Origin: Dictyobacter kobayashii
Lineage (GTDB): Bacteria > Chloroflexota > Ktedonobacteria > Ktedonobacterales > Ktedonobacteraceae
Assembly (NCBI RefSeq): GCF_003967555.1
Contig: NZ_BIFS01000001.1
Span: forward strand, 1,674,001-1,738,000
Length of the DNA: 64,000 nucleotides
Direction: 5' to 3'
Each line of letters starts with the position of its first letter. The first letter of the stretch is position 1. Shown in pieces: positions 48,417 through 56,711 of this stretch. Under the pieces are notes generated by a model. It saw nothing but the letters and a program-made list of their open reading frames with translations. It did not search any database and had not been told where the DNA came from. The translations under genes were made by a program, and so were the position numbers.

Positions 48417-48705
48417 AAACGTCTTCGCGGTACCACCCTGATCTATTGACACCTCACGGCATCAACCTTTACGAGTGTTATCCTGCCCGTGGCTCTTCCC
48501 CAAGCCATACCATCAACCAGCTAACGAGAATGAATAACACTACAGCTATAACGTAGCTCACGGCACAATCTACTACCTCGCAAAAGGGTTCAATCTGCAA
48601 CTCAGAGGCCATATTCAATGCCGGTACGGCGCTGGTATCGCATCACCACCAACTCTCTGTAGCCGCCCATTCACATTTACTCTTCCTCTTCAACGCAATT
48701 CTATT
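48416..48705 (-). promoter_or_regulatory. Met-specific T-box leader of metX
   Basis: Read on the minus strand, the highly conserved T-box AGGGTGGTACCGCG lies at 48426-48439, followed by a terminator. Upstream, the stem I region has GAAGAGGAAGAGTAA-like and AGAGAGTTGGTGG segments, with the specifier segment GAATATGGCCTCTGAG (48601-48616); the codon in specifier position is ATG (complement of 48610-48612), i.e. methionine. The UGGU bulge would pair with an ACCA acceptor end. Uncharged tRNA-Met should stabilise the antiterminator and allow transcription of metX and following genes. Exact 5' limit not fixed. Confidence 0.9.
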
Positions 48706-48748
48706 TTTCAATTGTAAGGTACACCAGATTCCAGGAAACAGGTAACAA

Positions 48749-48772
48749 AAAAGCCCCACTCTAGGGGGGCCG
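48749..48772 (-). terminator. Terminator following the SAM-I-like aptamer
   Basis: Minus-strand GGCCCCCCTAGAGTGGGGC stem followed by TTTTTT. Placed between the SAM-I-like aptamer and the T-box. Confidence 0.85.
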
Positions 48773-48785
48773 CTACATTGCTGTT

Positions 48786-48900
48786 CCCCTCATCTTGCGG
48801 AACATGTTATCCATGTCCCACCGGAATTGGCACCCTGCTTGCTACATTGCAAAGCGGGTTGCGGCTTCACAGGCCGTATCTCCAATCACACTGCTTATAG
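48786..48900 (-). promoter_or_regulatory. SAM-I riboswitch-like aptamer
   Basis: On the minus strand the core matches the SAM-I (S-box) consensus: GGAGATACGGCCTGTGAAGCC then GCAACCC (48856-48882), GGTGCCAATTCC (48823-48834) and a closing AGATGAG before a terminator. SAM binding should favour termination and lower Met synthesis. The P1 helix is not clearly pairable by eye (expected CTTAT-like 5' strand reads CTATAAG), so the aptamer may be diverged or folded with a variant P1. Confidence 0.82.
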
Positions 48901-48910
48901 TATGTTCTTT

Positions 48911-48997
48911 TGTTATTGCTTTGGTTTGAAGCAGTTCCTCACTCTACGTTATGAGTGCAGTTCTACTGCATTATTGTTGTTATTGCTTTGGTTTGAA
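48911..48997. repeat. 20-bp direct repeat upstream of the SAM-I-like element
   Basis: TGTTATTGCTTTGGTTTGAA occurs exactly at 48911-48930 and 48978-48997 (67-bp period). It falls in the expected promoter region of the met cluster and could be a regulator-binding repeat or a local duplication. Confidence 0.7.
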
Positions 48998-49115
48998 ATT
49001 CATATCGTAACGTTAGTGAGTAGTATACCCAAGCAAGTCCGGCGCTGTCAAGGGCACAACCATAACAGGGTGTCATTCACATTTGTGCAACGAGGAAGAA
49101 AAACGAAAAGGCTCG

Positions 49116-49337
49116 CGTAGGTGCTGGGCTTGCCCCAGCTTTGCCGCGAAGCGGCCCGCTCCCGGGCGCCCACGTTGCCCAAAGGCGTTTTCCTTTTCCC
49201 AAAAAACGGATGCTAAGACATTGGTGAGCCTGTCTGGTGATGCAACGCTCGTTGTGAAGGTGATGTTTGGAAATGAACACACGCGCCCGGGCACGGAGCC
49301 GCTTCGCGGCAAAGCTGGGGCAAGCCCAGCACCTACG
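49116..49337. repeat. Inverted repeat with perfect 39-bp arms and 144-bp spacer
   Basis: Arms 49116-49154 and 49299-49337 are exact reverse complements (start CGTAGGTGCTGGGCTTGCCC), with further imperfect pairing inside (GCTCCCGGGCGC). The spacer has no supported gene; short open frames on both strands are by-products of the repeat. It could be a MITE-like mobile element, but no target duplication was identified. Confidence 0.8.
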
Positions 49338-49530
49338 TGAACATGCCCCTTTTTCTTGGCGCGTTTCTCTCCGCAAAAATATGAATGACACCCACCATAA
49401 CAAAGGTGTGTACAAAGTACACATATCGGCAAATTTGCACAAAGTTCAGCCCCCCACGCAGCACTTCATCGATAGGAAAGATAAATGCGTATTAGAAATA
49501 AGCAATAGTAAATTCAGATGGAGTAAAAAT

Positions 49531-49767
49531 ATGCCATTTGGCCGAAAAAGAACCACAATTTTGCTCATCATACTTTGTGTAGTCCTATTCATTCTTTTAA
49601 CATTGGTAGATCTACTCTTTGGTTGGACCTTACTAAAAGCATTAGAAGATGCGGCCGGGCGAACAATTATTACAACAGTGACTATAATAGTGTTTTTGGT
49701 GATCAGGCGAAGCATAAAAATAAGCAAATTGCGTCACAAAAAACAAGAGGGCACAAACAATCAGTGA
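49531..49767 (+). CDS. Small two-helix membrane protein
   Basis: 78 residues from the ATG at 49531 (GGAG eight bases upstream). Two hydrophobic segments, TILLIILCVVLFILLTLVDLLFG and TIITTVTIIVFLVI, separated by a short loop, then a basic tail (RRSIKISKLRHKKQ). No family recognised. The frame is open further upstream only through the inverted repeat, so the short form is preferred. Confidence 0.6.
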   Translation: MPFGRKRTTILLIILCVVLFILLTLVDLLFGWTLLKALEDAAGRTIITTVTIIVFLVIRRSIKISKLRHKKQEGTNNQ

Positions 49768-49986
49768 TAGCAATCTTTGATGAATGCCTGGATAGCGACA
49801 TGTCTACAACTTGGTTGGTCAAACTGCACTACACAGGCAACCTGTTGTATTTTATACTTATATCTCATATTCATCACCAAAAATAGCTATATAAACGAGA
49901 GAATCTCTACACTATTTTCGTGTACAATAAAGTGTAGAAAAGTATATCCAACATAAGGATGTAAACAGGCAAATGGAGGGACTACC

Positions 49987-50202
49987 ATGAACGATAAAAT
50001 AGAGCAGGCGGCGAACAGGCCATGTCCCGAATGTGGAGGACAACGCGTGATCACAAAATATCAAACGTCTCAGTATAATATTATTTCAACCGGCATACTA
50101 TCTGGCACAGTAGTTGTACCCGTAAGTTGTGTGGACTGTGGATACACCGCACTATACACAGATGAGCCAGATAAGGTCCGCAAACACTATTTAAAGCAAT
50201 AA
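49987..50202 (+). CDS. Small zinc-ribbon protein
   Basis: 71 residues preceded by GGAGGGA. Two CxxC knuckles, CPECGGQRV (13-16) and CVDCGY (48-51), form a zinc ribbon with a beta-rich stretch in between. No other domain. Function unknown; such mini-proteins occur as nucleic-acid or protein adaptors. Confidence 0.75.
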   Translation: MNDKIEQAANRPCPECGGQRVITKYQTSQYNIISTGILSGTVVVPVSCVDCGYTALYTDEPDKVRKHYLKQ

Positions 50203-50290
50203 AACTCGCGCTGTATGAAAATAGACGATAACAGAGCACCTGGATAGATTACGATAATGAGAAGCATAAAGATCTCTGAGACTCTCTTGT

Positions 50291-51250
50291 TTAATCCCAG
50301 GAAGAGACCTGATTGAGGGCTGCGATCTGTTCGGGGGACAATGTTAAGTCAACAGCCTCCAGGCTGTGAAACAGCTGATCAGTGTTATTAGCCCCGGTGA
50401 TGGGGGCGCTGATTACTGGCTGGGCCAGCAGCCAGGCCAGCGAGACAGCGGTTGGCGTGGTCTCAAGTTCCTGAGCAATACGCTGGACGACATCAACAGT
50501 GCGCCAGGCGGCTTCGAAGTTATAATTTCTGGCAATCGAGTTTGCACGCGCGCCCTGACTCTCTTCACCGGGTTTGTATTTACCGGTCAAAAAGCCACCC
50601 GCCAGTGAGCTATAAGGGATGACGCCGATCTGATACTGTTCACAGATCAATTTCAGCTCACTTTCAAACTCGGCACGATGCACCAGGTTATAATGTGGCT
50701 CTAAAACATCGTAGCGTACCGTATCGTGGACATCGGCGCTCCACAGACTCTCCATCAGTCTCCAGGCTGGATAATTTGAGGCGCCCACATAACGCACTTT
50801 GCCCATACGCTGTAGATCATCAAAAGCCTTCAAGGTCTCATCGATGGGGGTATCGGCATCGAAGGCATGGGCCAGGTAGAGATCAATATAATCAGTCTGT
50901 AAGCGGCGTAAGGAGGCGTCTACCCCCTCTAGAATATGTTTGCGCGAGAGCCCACGGCTATTGGGATCATCGCTCATTGGCTGGTATATCTTGGTGGATA
51001 AAATAATCTCACTGCGCTTATGGCGCGCTTGTAGCCAGCGGCCAATGATACTTTCAGATTCGCCACCCTCATTGCCTGGTATCCAACGTGAATAAAAATC
51101 GGCCGTATCTAGAAAATTACCACCCTTTTCGGCAAAGGCATCCATAACCTCAAAGGCAGCGCTTTCATTCGCCGTCCACCCCCATTGCATGGTCCCCAGG
51201 CATAGAGCTGAAACTTTCAGTCCGGTACGGCCCAATTTTCGATAGCGCAT
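50291..51250 (-). CDS. Aldo/keto reductase
   Basis: 319 residues from the ATG at 51250 (AAGAGGG upstream). A TIM-barrel oxidoreductase with the start [21 protein letters not shown], catalytic Asp48 and Tyr53 (FLDTADFYS), Lys in ILSTKIYQ and the His of DLYLAHAFD; the NADPH site GGFLTGKY and [11 protein letters not shown] near the C-terminus. It reduces aldehydes or ketones; close to the YajO/Tas-like group, but substrate is unknown. Single gene. Confidence 0.9.
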   Translation of the reverse strand: MRYRKLGRTGLKVSALCLGTMQWGWTANESAAFEVMDAFAEKGGNFLDTADFYSRWIPGNEGGESESIIGRWLQARHKRSEIILSTKIYQPMSDDPNSRGLSRKHILEGVDASLRRLQTDYIDLYLAHAFDADTPIDETLKAFDDLQRMGKVRYVGASNYPAWRLMESLWSADVHDTVRYDVLEPHYNLVHRAEFESELKLICEQYQIGVIPYSSLAGGFLTGKYKPGEESQGARANSIARNYNFEAAWRTVDVVQRIAQELETTPTAVSLAWLLAQPVISAPITGANNTDQLFHSLEAVDLTLSPEQIAALNQVSSWD

Positions 51251-51444
51251 CGCTATATACCCTCTTTCCAGCAACCAGGCCACATGCATCTGATTCAATG
51301 CAGCCTGGACCAATCCAATTTGTTATCAATCTATGTTTCACGTAGCTACCCCTGCATTGGTTTCCCGCTACAACCGGTATGCCTCATCAATATTAGCCAT
51401 TTCTGGTACATTCATACACTATCCCAAAACCTGGCATAAAAAAA

Positions 51445-51473
51445 GATGTGACTGTGGCTATCACAGTCACATC
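51445..51473 (-). terminator. Terminator of the thiolase gene
   Basis: Perfect 12-bp stem GATGTGACTGTG/CACAGTCACATC, with seven T on the minus strand (A-run 51438-51444), 11 bases beyond the stop codon. Confidence 0.92.
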
Positions 51474-51483
51474 GTGTCAGCTA

Positions 51484-52653
51484 CTAGTCGGTGATGCGTT
51501 CGATAATCGTTGCGTTGGCCATACCACCACCTTCACACATGGTTTGCAGGCCATAGCGTCCACCTTGTCGCTCCAACTCGTGTAAGAGCACTGTCATCAA
51601 ACGCGCCCCGGATGCCCCCAGGGGATGGCCAATCGCAATGGCGCCACCATTGACATTGACCTTCTGCATGTCCGCTCCGGTTTCACGCTGCCAGGCCAGC
51701 ACAACACTGGCAAAAGCCTCATTAATCTCAATCAAATCCATATCAGCCAACGTCAATCCGGCCTTTGCCAGCACCTTGTGGGTCGCAGGAATAGGAGCGG
51801 TTAACATAAAGATGGGATCATCGGCGGCCAGGGCAAAAGAGACGAAGCGGGCGCGAGGTCGCAATCCCAGTCTTTCGGCGGTAGCGCGCTCCATAATCAA
51901 AGTGGCGGCGGCCCCATCGCTGATCTGTGAGGAGTTGCCCGCCGTTACCACACCATCCGGCTTAAAGGCTGTTTTCAGGCTCGCCAGCTTCTCCAGACTG
52001 CTATCCACACGAATCCCCTCATCACGCTCAAATAATTGCCTGGCGCCCTCAGGGGATACGACCGGGACCGGTATCAGTTGCTCGGAGAAACGGCCATCGG
52101 CGGCGGCCTGGGCCGCCCGTCGATGGCTCTCCAGGCTAAACGTATCCAGGTCAGTGCGACTCAGCTCCCATTTCTGCGCGATCAGTTCAGCACTGATGCC
52201 CTGAGGTACCAGCTTGCCCTGATAGCGTTGCTCCATTCGTGAGCCAAACGGCAAGGCAACTCCCTGTACGCTTGAACCCATGGGGACGCGTGTCATCGAT
52301 TCGACACCGCCCGCGATGGCAATATCATAAGCGCCACTGATAATTCCCTGAGCGGCAAAATGAATGGCCTGCTGACTGGAGCCGCATTGTCGATCGATAG
52401 TTGTACCAGGCACTGACTCAGGAAAACCCGCCGCCAGCACGGCATTGCGGGCGATGTTCTGGCTCTGCTCACCAACCTGGCTCACACAACCAACAATCAC
52501 ATCATCAATTAAGCTGGGGTCCACATGGGTACGCTCAACCAGGCTAGAGAGAACATGGGCCAACAGGTCAACTGGATGCCAATCTTTTAACTGGCCACCT
52601 CGGCGGCCAATTGGCGTCCGTACAGCTTCAACAATGACTGCTTCTCGCGCCAT
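51484..52653 (-). CDS. Acetyl-CoA acetyltransferase / thiolase
   Basis: 389 residues of the thiolase fold: nucleophile Cys90 in TTIDRQCGSSQQAI, the GGVESMTRVPMG segment, NEAFASVVLAWQRE, the catalytic His in GGAIAIGHPLGASGARL and second Cys in TMCEGGGMANA. Either biosynthetic (two acetyl-CoA to acetoacetyl-CoA) or degradative 3-ketoacyl-CoA thiolase; the neighbourhood, with no other beta-oxidation genes, does not decide. GAGAAGGAGAAA precedes the ATG. Confidence 0.93.
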   Translation of the reverse strand: MAREAVIVEAVRTPIGRRGGQLKDWHPVDLLAHVLSSLVERTHVDPSLIDDVIVGCVSQVGEQSQNIARNAVLAAGFPESVPGTTIDRQCGSSQQAIHFAAQGIISGAYDIAIAGGVESMTRVPMGSSVQGVALPFGSRMEQRYQGKLVPQGISAELIAQKWELSRTDLDTFSLESHRRAAQAAADGRFSEQLIPVPVVSPEGARQLFERDEGIRVDSSLEKLASLKTAFKPDGVVTAGNSSQISDGAAATLIMERATAERLGLRPRARFVSFALAADDPIFMLTAPIPATHKVLAKAGLTLADMDLIEINEAFASVVLAWQRETGADMQKVNVNGGAIAIGHPLGASGARLMTVLLHELERQGGRYGLQTMCEGGGMANATIIERITD

Positions 52654-52824
52654 CGCGTTTCTCCTTCTCTATACTGCTCATAACCATCTTGCTGTCTTTG
52701 CACTTGTATTACTTGCTAAATATAGTAAGCCACATAGAGCCTTCACAAACAAGCGATCTCGATGAACTTATAGAACAGAAAAACAGTATAGCCCTGAGCG
52801 CATCCAGAGGCATGGTTGTTGCAA

Positions 52825-54273
52825 CTAGCTGGCATATCTTCTGGCCAGACGACTCCCAAATTGTATACAGGGCTTCTCAATCAGTTGATACGAAGCAACA
52901 GCAATCGGCATTACGATCAAGATAAGCCATAACCAGTACGATAGATAGAGACCCACATGGCTAAACGCCGGAATTTGTGGCAAAATCTTATGATTGAAAA
53001 AATCCAGCAGGGGTAGATGCCACATATAGAGCCCATATGAGATAAAGCCAATCCAACATAATGGTCGCCAGGCAAATAGGCTCTGCACCCAGACAGGTCC
53101 AAAGAGGATCGCCATCATACAAGATCCATACCCAACCGCAATAATCATTTCATTGAGCCAGTTAAATTGTGGGGTCAATATATCCATAAAAGCGAAGATG
53201 GGCAATTGCATATGCAGCACATTGAAATGCCAGATGGCCGTAAAAAGCAATAAGGCCACACCACCGGCGCCGAGAAGCAGAGTAGCACGTCTAAATCGTT
53301 GACGAATAATTACGCCATTTTCCGCATGCCAGGCATAAGTATAACAGAGGCAGATAATCATACCAATGGCAAAATTTTCCAGGTATTTCCCTTGCACACC
53401 ATAGAGAAAAATGAGAAGTGCCCTGCCAATCAACGATGTCTGGTGTTGGGCCAGAGATGAGTTTCCCAACAGGCGTAAAACTAAGCCCCAGACAATCACA
53501 AGTCCGCAGCAGCCCAGCATCACAAACAAGCGTTGTCCGGGCAGGGATGGCAAGCGCCTGGCGATCAGTAAAAAACCCAGCGCTAACAGGGGTAGCAGCA
53601 TATAGAACTGCCATTCAATAGCTAACGTCCAGAAAGGTCCATTCAACTGCCGAAAGGTGGCTCGTGATGAATCCATAAAAAAAACAAGGAAGAGTGACAG
53701 CTGCTTCCACCTGTCTGGCTGCAAGTATTTCTGCTGAAAAATCAGCACAATTAGAAATAATGCCACGTAGTAGGCAGGAATAATACGTACGGCACGTTTC
53801 AGATAAAACTGGCGCGCAGAGGGCCAGCTAGCCTGAAACAATAAGGCCCGCGCATAAGGCAGAAATAGCAAAAAGCCGGAGAGGACAAAGAAGAGGGTTA
53901 CTCCGGAACCTCCAAAAGTAGCCAGCGCGCTGGCGAAAGGATGATGTGGCAGGTCCCATAAATCATTGAGGGCCATCAAATTGATATGAAACGCCATGAC
54001 AGCGATAATCGCACAGGCACGTACCCCGTCTAATACCGCGATGTTCTTTTTATGTTCACCTTTTAATATGCCTTCACCCTTTTCTTGTTGGGCTATCTTT
54101 GGGGTATGAGCCACTAAATTCATCTGCTCATCGTGGGATACTACAGCTGTGTGTTCTCTATCGTACAAAATACAACCTTTCTTTGCCTGATGTACTTCTT
54201 CAGCAAAGAGCACATCACTCCGCCATATTTTACAGGCTCCTGGCCTACCCACAAACGCCGAATGATTGATCAT
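52825..54273 (-). CDS. Membrane acyltransferase (acyltransferase-3 / OafA family)
   Basis: Up to 482 residues; a start further in, at MNLVAHTPKIAQQ or later, is possible since upstream signals are weak. About ten membrane helices with family motifs near the beginning (AVLDGVRACAIIAVMAFH, His in the first helix; GGSGVTLFFVLSGFLLFLPYAR; RAVRIIPAYYVALF) and a PFWTLAIEWQFYMLLPLL segment. Members transfer acetyl or other acyl groups to extracytoplasmic sugars or peptidoglycan. Substrate unknown; no glycan cluster is adjacent. Confidence 0.87.
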   Translation of the reverse strand: MINHSAFVGRPGACKIWRSDVLFAEEVHQAKKGCILYDREHTAVVSHDEQMNLVAHTPKIAQQEKGEGILKGEHKKNIAVLDGVRACAIIAVMAFHINLMALNDLWDLPHHPFASALATFGGSGVTLFFVLSGFLLFLPYARALLFQASWPSARQFYLKRAVRIIPAYYVALFLIVLIFQQKYLQPDRWKQLSLFLVFFMDSSRATFRQLNGPFWTLAIEWQFYMLLPLLALGFLLIARRLPSLPGQRLFVMLGCCGLVIVWGLVLRLLGNSSLAQHQTSLIGRALLIFLYGVQGKYLENFAIGMIICLCYTYAWHAENGVIIRQRFRRATLLLGAGGVALLLFTAIWHFNVLHMQLPIFAFMDILTPQFNWLNEMIIAVGYGSCMMAILFGPVWVQSLFAWRPLCWIGFISYGLYMWHLPLLDFFNHKILPQIPAFSHVGLYLSYWLWLILIVMPIAVASYQLIEKPCIQFGSRLARRYAS

Positions 54274-54520
54274 GCCTTATCTTCAATAAAGCTAAAAAAA
54301 TCATATTACATTTATGAATTAGTAAAATTGGTAAATATTACTACAAAAGCTTCTATGGTCATATATTACTGTCAGAGAGGAGTAAATGAAAAAGAGAACC
54401 TGAATAGCTTAGCCCAAAAGTCAGAGGATGTCTTACTCGTACCATGAAACGGTTTCTCCGAGTAAACCCAAAAGAGGGAAAGAGGTTAGTGCCAATAATG
54501 ATCTATCTTATTTGAACCTG
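54274..54520. other. Gene-free intergenic stretch
   Basis: Between the acyltransferase start and the terminator of the PLDc_N-like gene. AT-rich; presumed promoter for the acyltransferase. An open frame reading plus overlaps the start of that gene and has no support. Confidence 0.4.
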
Positions 54521-54575
54521 CAAACAATAAAAAGGCACTATTCACATGAGTGATAGTGCCTTTTTATTGTTTGCG
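54521..54575. terminator. Strong bidirectional terminator
   Basis: Perfect 22-bp stem, 54521-54542 and 54554-54575 (inner part AAAAAGGCACTAT/ATAGTGCCTTTTT), the most stable terminator-like structure in the window; it follows the gene at 54592-54861. Confidence 0.9.
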
Positions 54576-54591
54576 ATTACTTTATTGATAG

Positions 54592-54861
54592 CTAGTAGCG
54601 CTGTTGATAGGGATTAGGATTATAGGCTGGCTGCCCAAACGTGACACGCGCACGATTGACAGGGCGCTGACCAAAGATCAGGTAGAGGAATGGTCCAAGA
54701 AAAGGAATACACCAGATGATAAGTAACCAGAACACTTTTCCTAAAGAAGAGTGATCATCTTCCAGGATAAAAACACTTTCAATGATATGTCCCACTAATG
54801 GCACAAAGACAATAAGTAGGAACAAGAGAGAATTGGTAGCACAACCTCGATTCTCAGACAT
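54592..54861 (-). CDS. Small membrane protein with PLDc_N-like domain
   Basis: 89 residues with AAGGAGATGAAAT before the ATG. Two membrane helices; the second, VFWLLIIWCIPFLGPFLYLIFG, is the signature of the phospholipase D-nuclease N-terminal (PLDc_N) domain, here without any catalytic phospholipase part. Stand-alone PLDc_N proteins are common and of unknown function. Confidence 0.82.
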   Translation of the reverse strand: MSENRGCATNSLLFLLIVFVPLVGHIIESVFILEDDHSSLGKVFWLLIIWCIPFLGPFLYLIFGQRPVNRARVTFGQPAYNPNPYQQRY

Positions 54862-55064
54862 ATTTCATCTCCTTATTACAGACATAGTATGCTTTATTAT
54901 TTCAGCATACGCTGACATCAATATGTGAATCCTTACATATGTTTTATATGCATATCTGCAAGCTGTTACTAGTAATAGTACGGTCCATAAAGGCAAGTTG
55001 TTGCAATCTGGAAGGGTAAAGCTAGCTTCAATGGGAAACAATGGACAAATCATGTGTAGCACGT

Positions 55065-56480
55065 TCAAGCAAAACAGATGGTAAAGTGGAGGGCCAGGCC
55101 ATGTTGCGCACTATTCTCGGACCAGATCTGGCCACCATGCATCTGCACAATATGCTGGGCGGCCGAGAGGTCCCTGCCTGTTTCTGTTTCCGCGCTCTTC
55201 TGGGCATGTTCAGGCCGGGTACAACTGGCAAAGAGATAAGTAAGACTATCAGCCAGCGGGCCCCGAACTTGATTGTGCATACTCACATGTACCATATTCT
55301 CTTCCACATGGCTGCTAACGGTAATAATACTGCCTTTGGGGGTGCTTTCGATAACGTGGCTCAACAGGTGAGAAACTACCAGGGTCAATTTTTCCCTATC
55401 TCCAAGTAGAATCGGAATAGCAATCGTCAAATTGAGCGTTATGTGGTGATGAGGAGCAATAAAATGCATTCTTTTGACGACACCAGCGATAATCATGTTC
55501 AAATTTACCCACTCCAGACAAACATCTACCTGGCGTGACTCAATGCGTTCTAAATCGAGCATGTCATTGATCATGCGCAACAGGCGCCGAACATCGGTAT
55601 GAATATCGATGGCGAACTCCTTAAGAGTTTCCAGACCAAGCTCATGGTCACGAATAATCTCACTACACTTCTGAATACCCGTCAAAATAGTACGAAATTC
55701 GTGGTTAACAGTGGCGATAAAATTTGTCTTCATTGTGTTGGTATACATCAGTTCCTCATTGGAAGCTTGAAGACTACACACAATGCGCTCATGTTCCCGC
55801 AGCTCACGATCCCTTTGTATCACGAAGGCCAGCATACAACTCAAAGAGCGGATCAAAGCTAATTCAGAACTTAATAGTAAGGGGGGAACACTACCATAAT
55901 CCAAAAAAAGAATCCCAAGCAAACTATCTTGCTGCAGCATAGGAGCGATCACCCTATACATGAGATGATTATTATCTGAAGCGTGTGGTCTATCCAGAAC
56001 CAGCACCTCACCCTGGCAGAGGCGTTGAAACTGAGCGGCATCCTGTAGCAACAGATCAATAGCGACTTTTCCACCCCAATATTGGGTATACGAGGGAGCA
56101 TCGCCAGCACTTCCAAAGGGCGTAAACAGTTTCTCCTCTTGATGAAACGCAGCCAGCATTACAAAATGGCAACCCAGGCTATGTTTGATGCATTCGATAC
56201 AATGGTCCACTAGAGAGGTTTGCGCGCTATCATGCTCATCCAGATTAGCCGGCCGATACTCACCAGAGGCCACCTGTTGTTGTGCTAGCGCCATTGACAA
56301 AGCCTCCAATGAATCCAGTACATTCTGTGCTCGCTGCGTTTCCTGGGCATAGAGCCGTACATCCTGAGTTATCTGCTGCTCTCTCTCTCCTCCACCCACC
56401 TCCTGCTCTGCTTTCTCAACCGAGAGCATAGAGCCATTCAGATGCGCTGTATGCTGGCGGTCTTTGCCATCTCCGCTCAT
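55065..56480 (-). CDS. GAF-domain sensor histidine kinase-like protein with degenerate ATPase
   Basis: 471 residues: N-terminal helix, GAF-like sensor domain (about 85-225), coiled coil, HisKA dimerisation domain with phospho-acceptor His260 (IATVNHEFRTILTGI), and a C-terminal HATPase-like region. The ATPase motifs are poor: the N-box reads LLSHVIEST instead of N-x3-N, no DxGxG G1 motif is found (MHNQVRGPLADSL), and the G2 box is GRDLSAAQHIVQMHGGQIW rather than GLGL. It may therefore be a non-ATP-binding sensor or phosphatase. No response regulator gene is adjacent. No membrane helix, so cytosolic. Confidence 0.82.
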   Translation of the reverse strand: MSGDGKDRQHTAHLNGSMLSVEKAEQEVGGGEREQQITQDVRLYAQETQRAQNVLDSLEALSMALAQQQVASGEYRPANLDEHDSAQTSLVDHCIECIKHSLGCHFVMLAAFHQEEKLFTPFGSAGDAPSYTQYWGGKVAIDLLLQDAAQFQRLCQGEVLVLDRPHASDNNHLMYRVIAPMLQQDSLLGILFLDYGSVPPLLLSSELALIRSLSCMLAFVIQRDRELREHERIVCSLQASNEELMYTNTMKTNFIATVNHEFRTILTGIQKCSEIIRDHELGLETLKEFAIDIHTDVRRLLRMINDMLDLERIESRQVDVCLEWVNLNMIIAGVVKRMHFIAPHHHITLNLTIAIPILLGDREKLTLVVSHLLSHVIESTPKGSIITVSSHVEENMVHVSMHNQVRGPLADSLTYLFASCTRPEHAQKSAETETGRDLSAAQHIVQMHGGQIWSENSAQHGLALHFTICFA

Positions 56481-56711
56481 AGCTTTGCTCCTTATTGTTA
56501 CCTATTTATAGTCTACAGAGATCACATAATTGCATTAAATATATCTAGTATTTGCGTACCTCTTCTGGTAGTTAATATGCTAAATGTTCGTTCCCCCCAT
56601 CGAAATGATAAGCAGCCTCCGATAGCCAGAGGCCGCTTATTAGCTACATGCATTTCACAGGAATTCATTACACTCACAATGCAAGTCGACAACAGATGTG
56701 TTGTGCATCTT

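Noticed and set aside
48357..48452. Longer N-terminus of MetX
   Set aside because: These codons run through the T-box antiterminator and terminator, which are clearly RNA elements.
49073..49442. Overlapping open frames on both strands of about 85-120 codons
   Set aside because: They run through the arms of the inverted repeat 49116-49337, have Arg/Cys/Pro-rich random composition and no ribosome-binding sites.
54133..54447. Plus-strand open frame near the acyltransferase start
   Set aside because: Overlaps the acyltransferase N-terminus in antisense; no family features.
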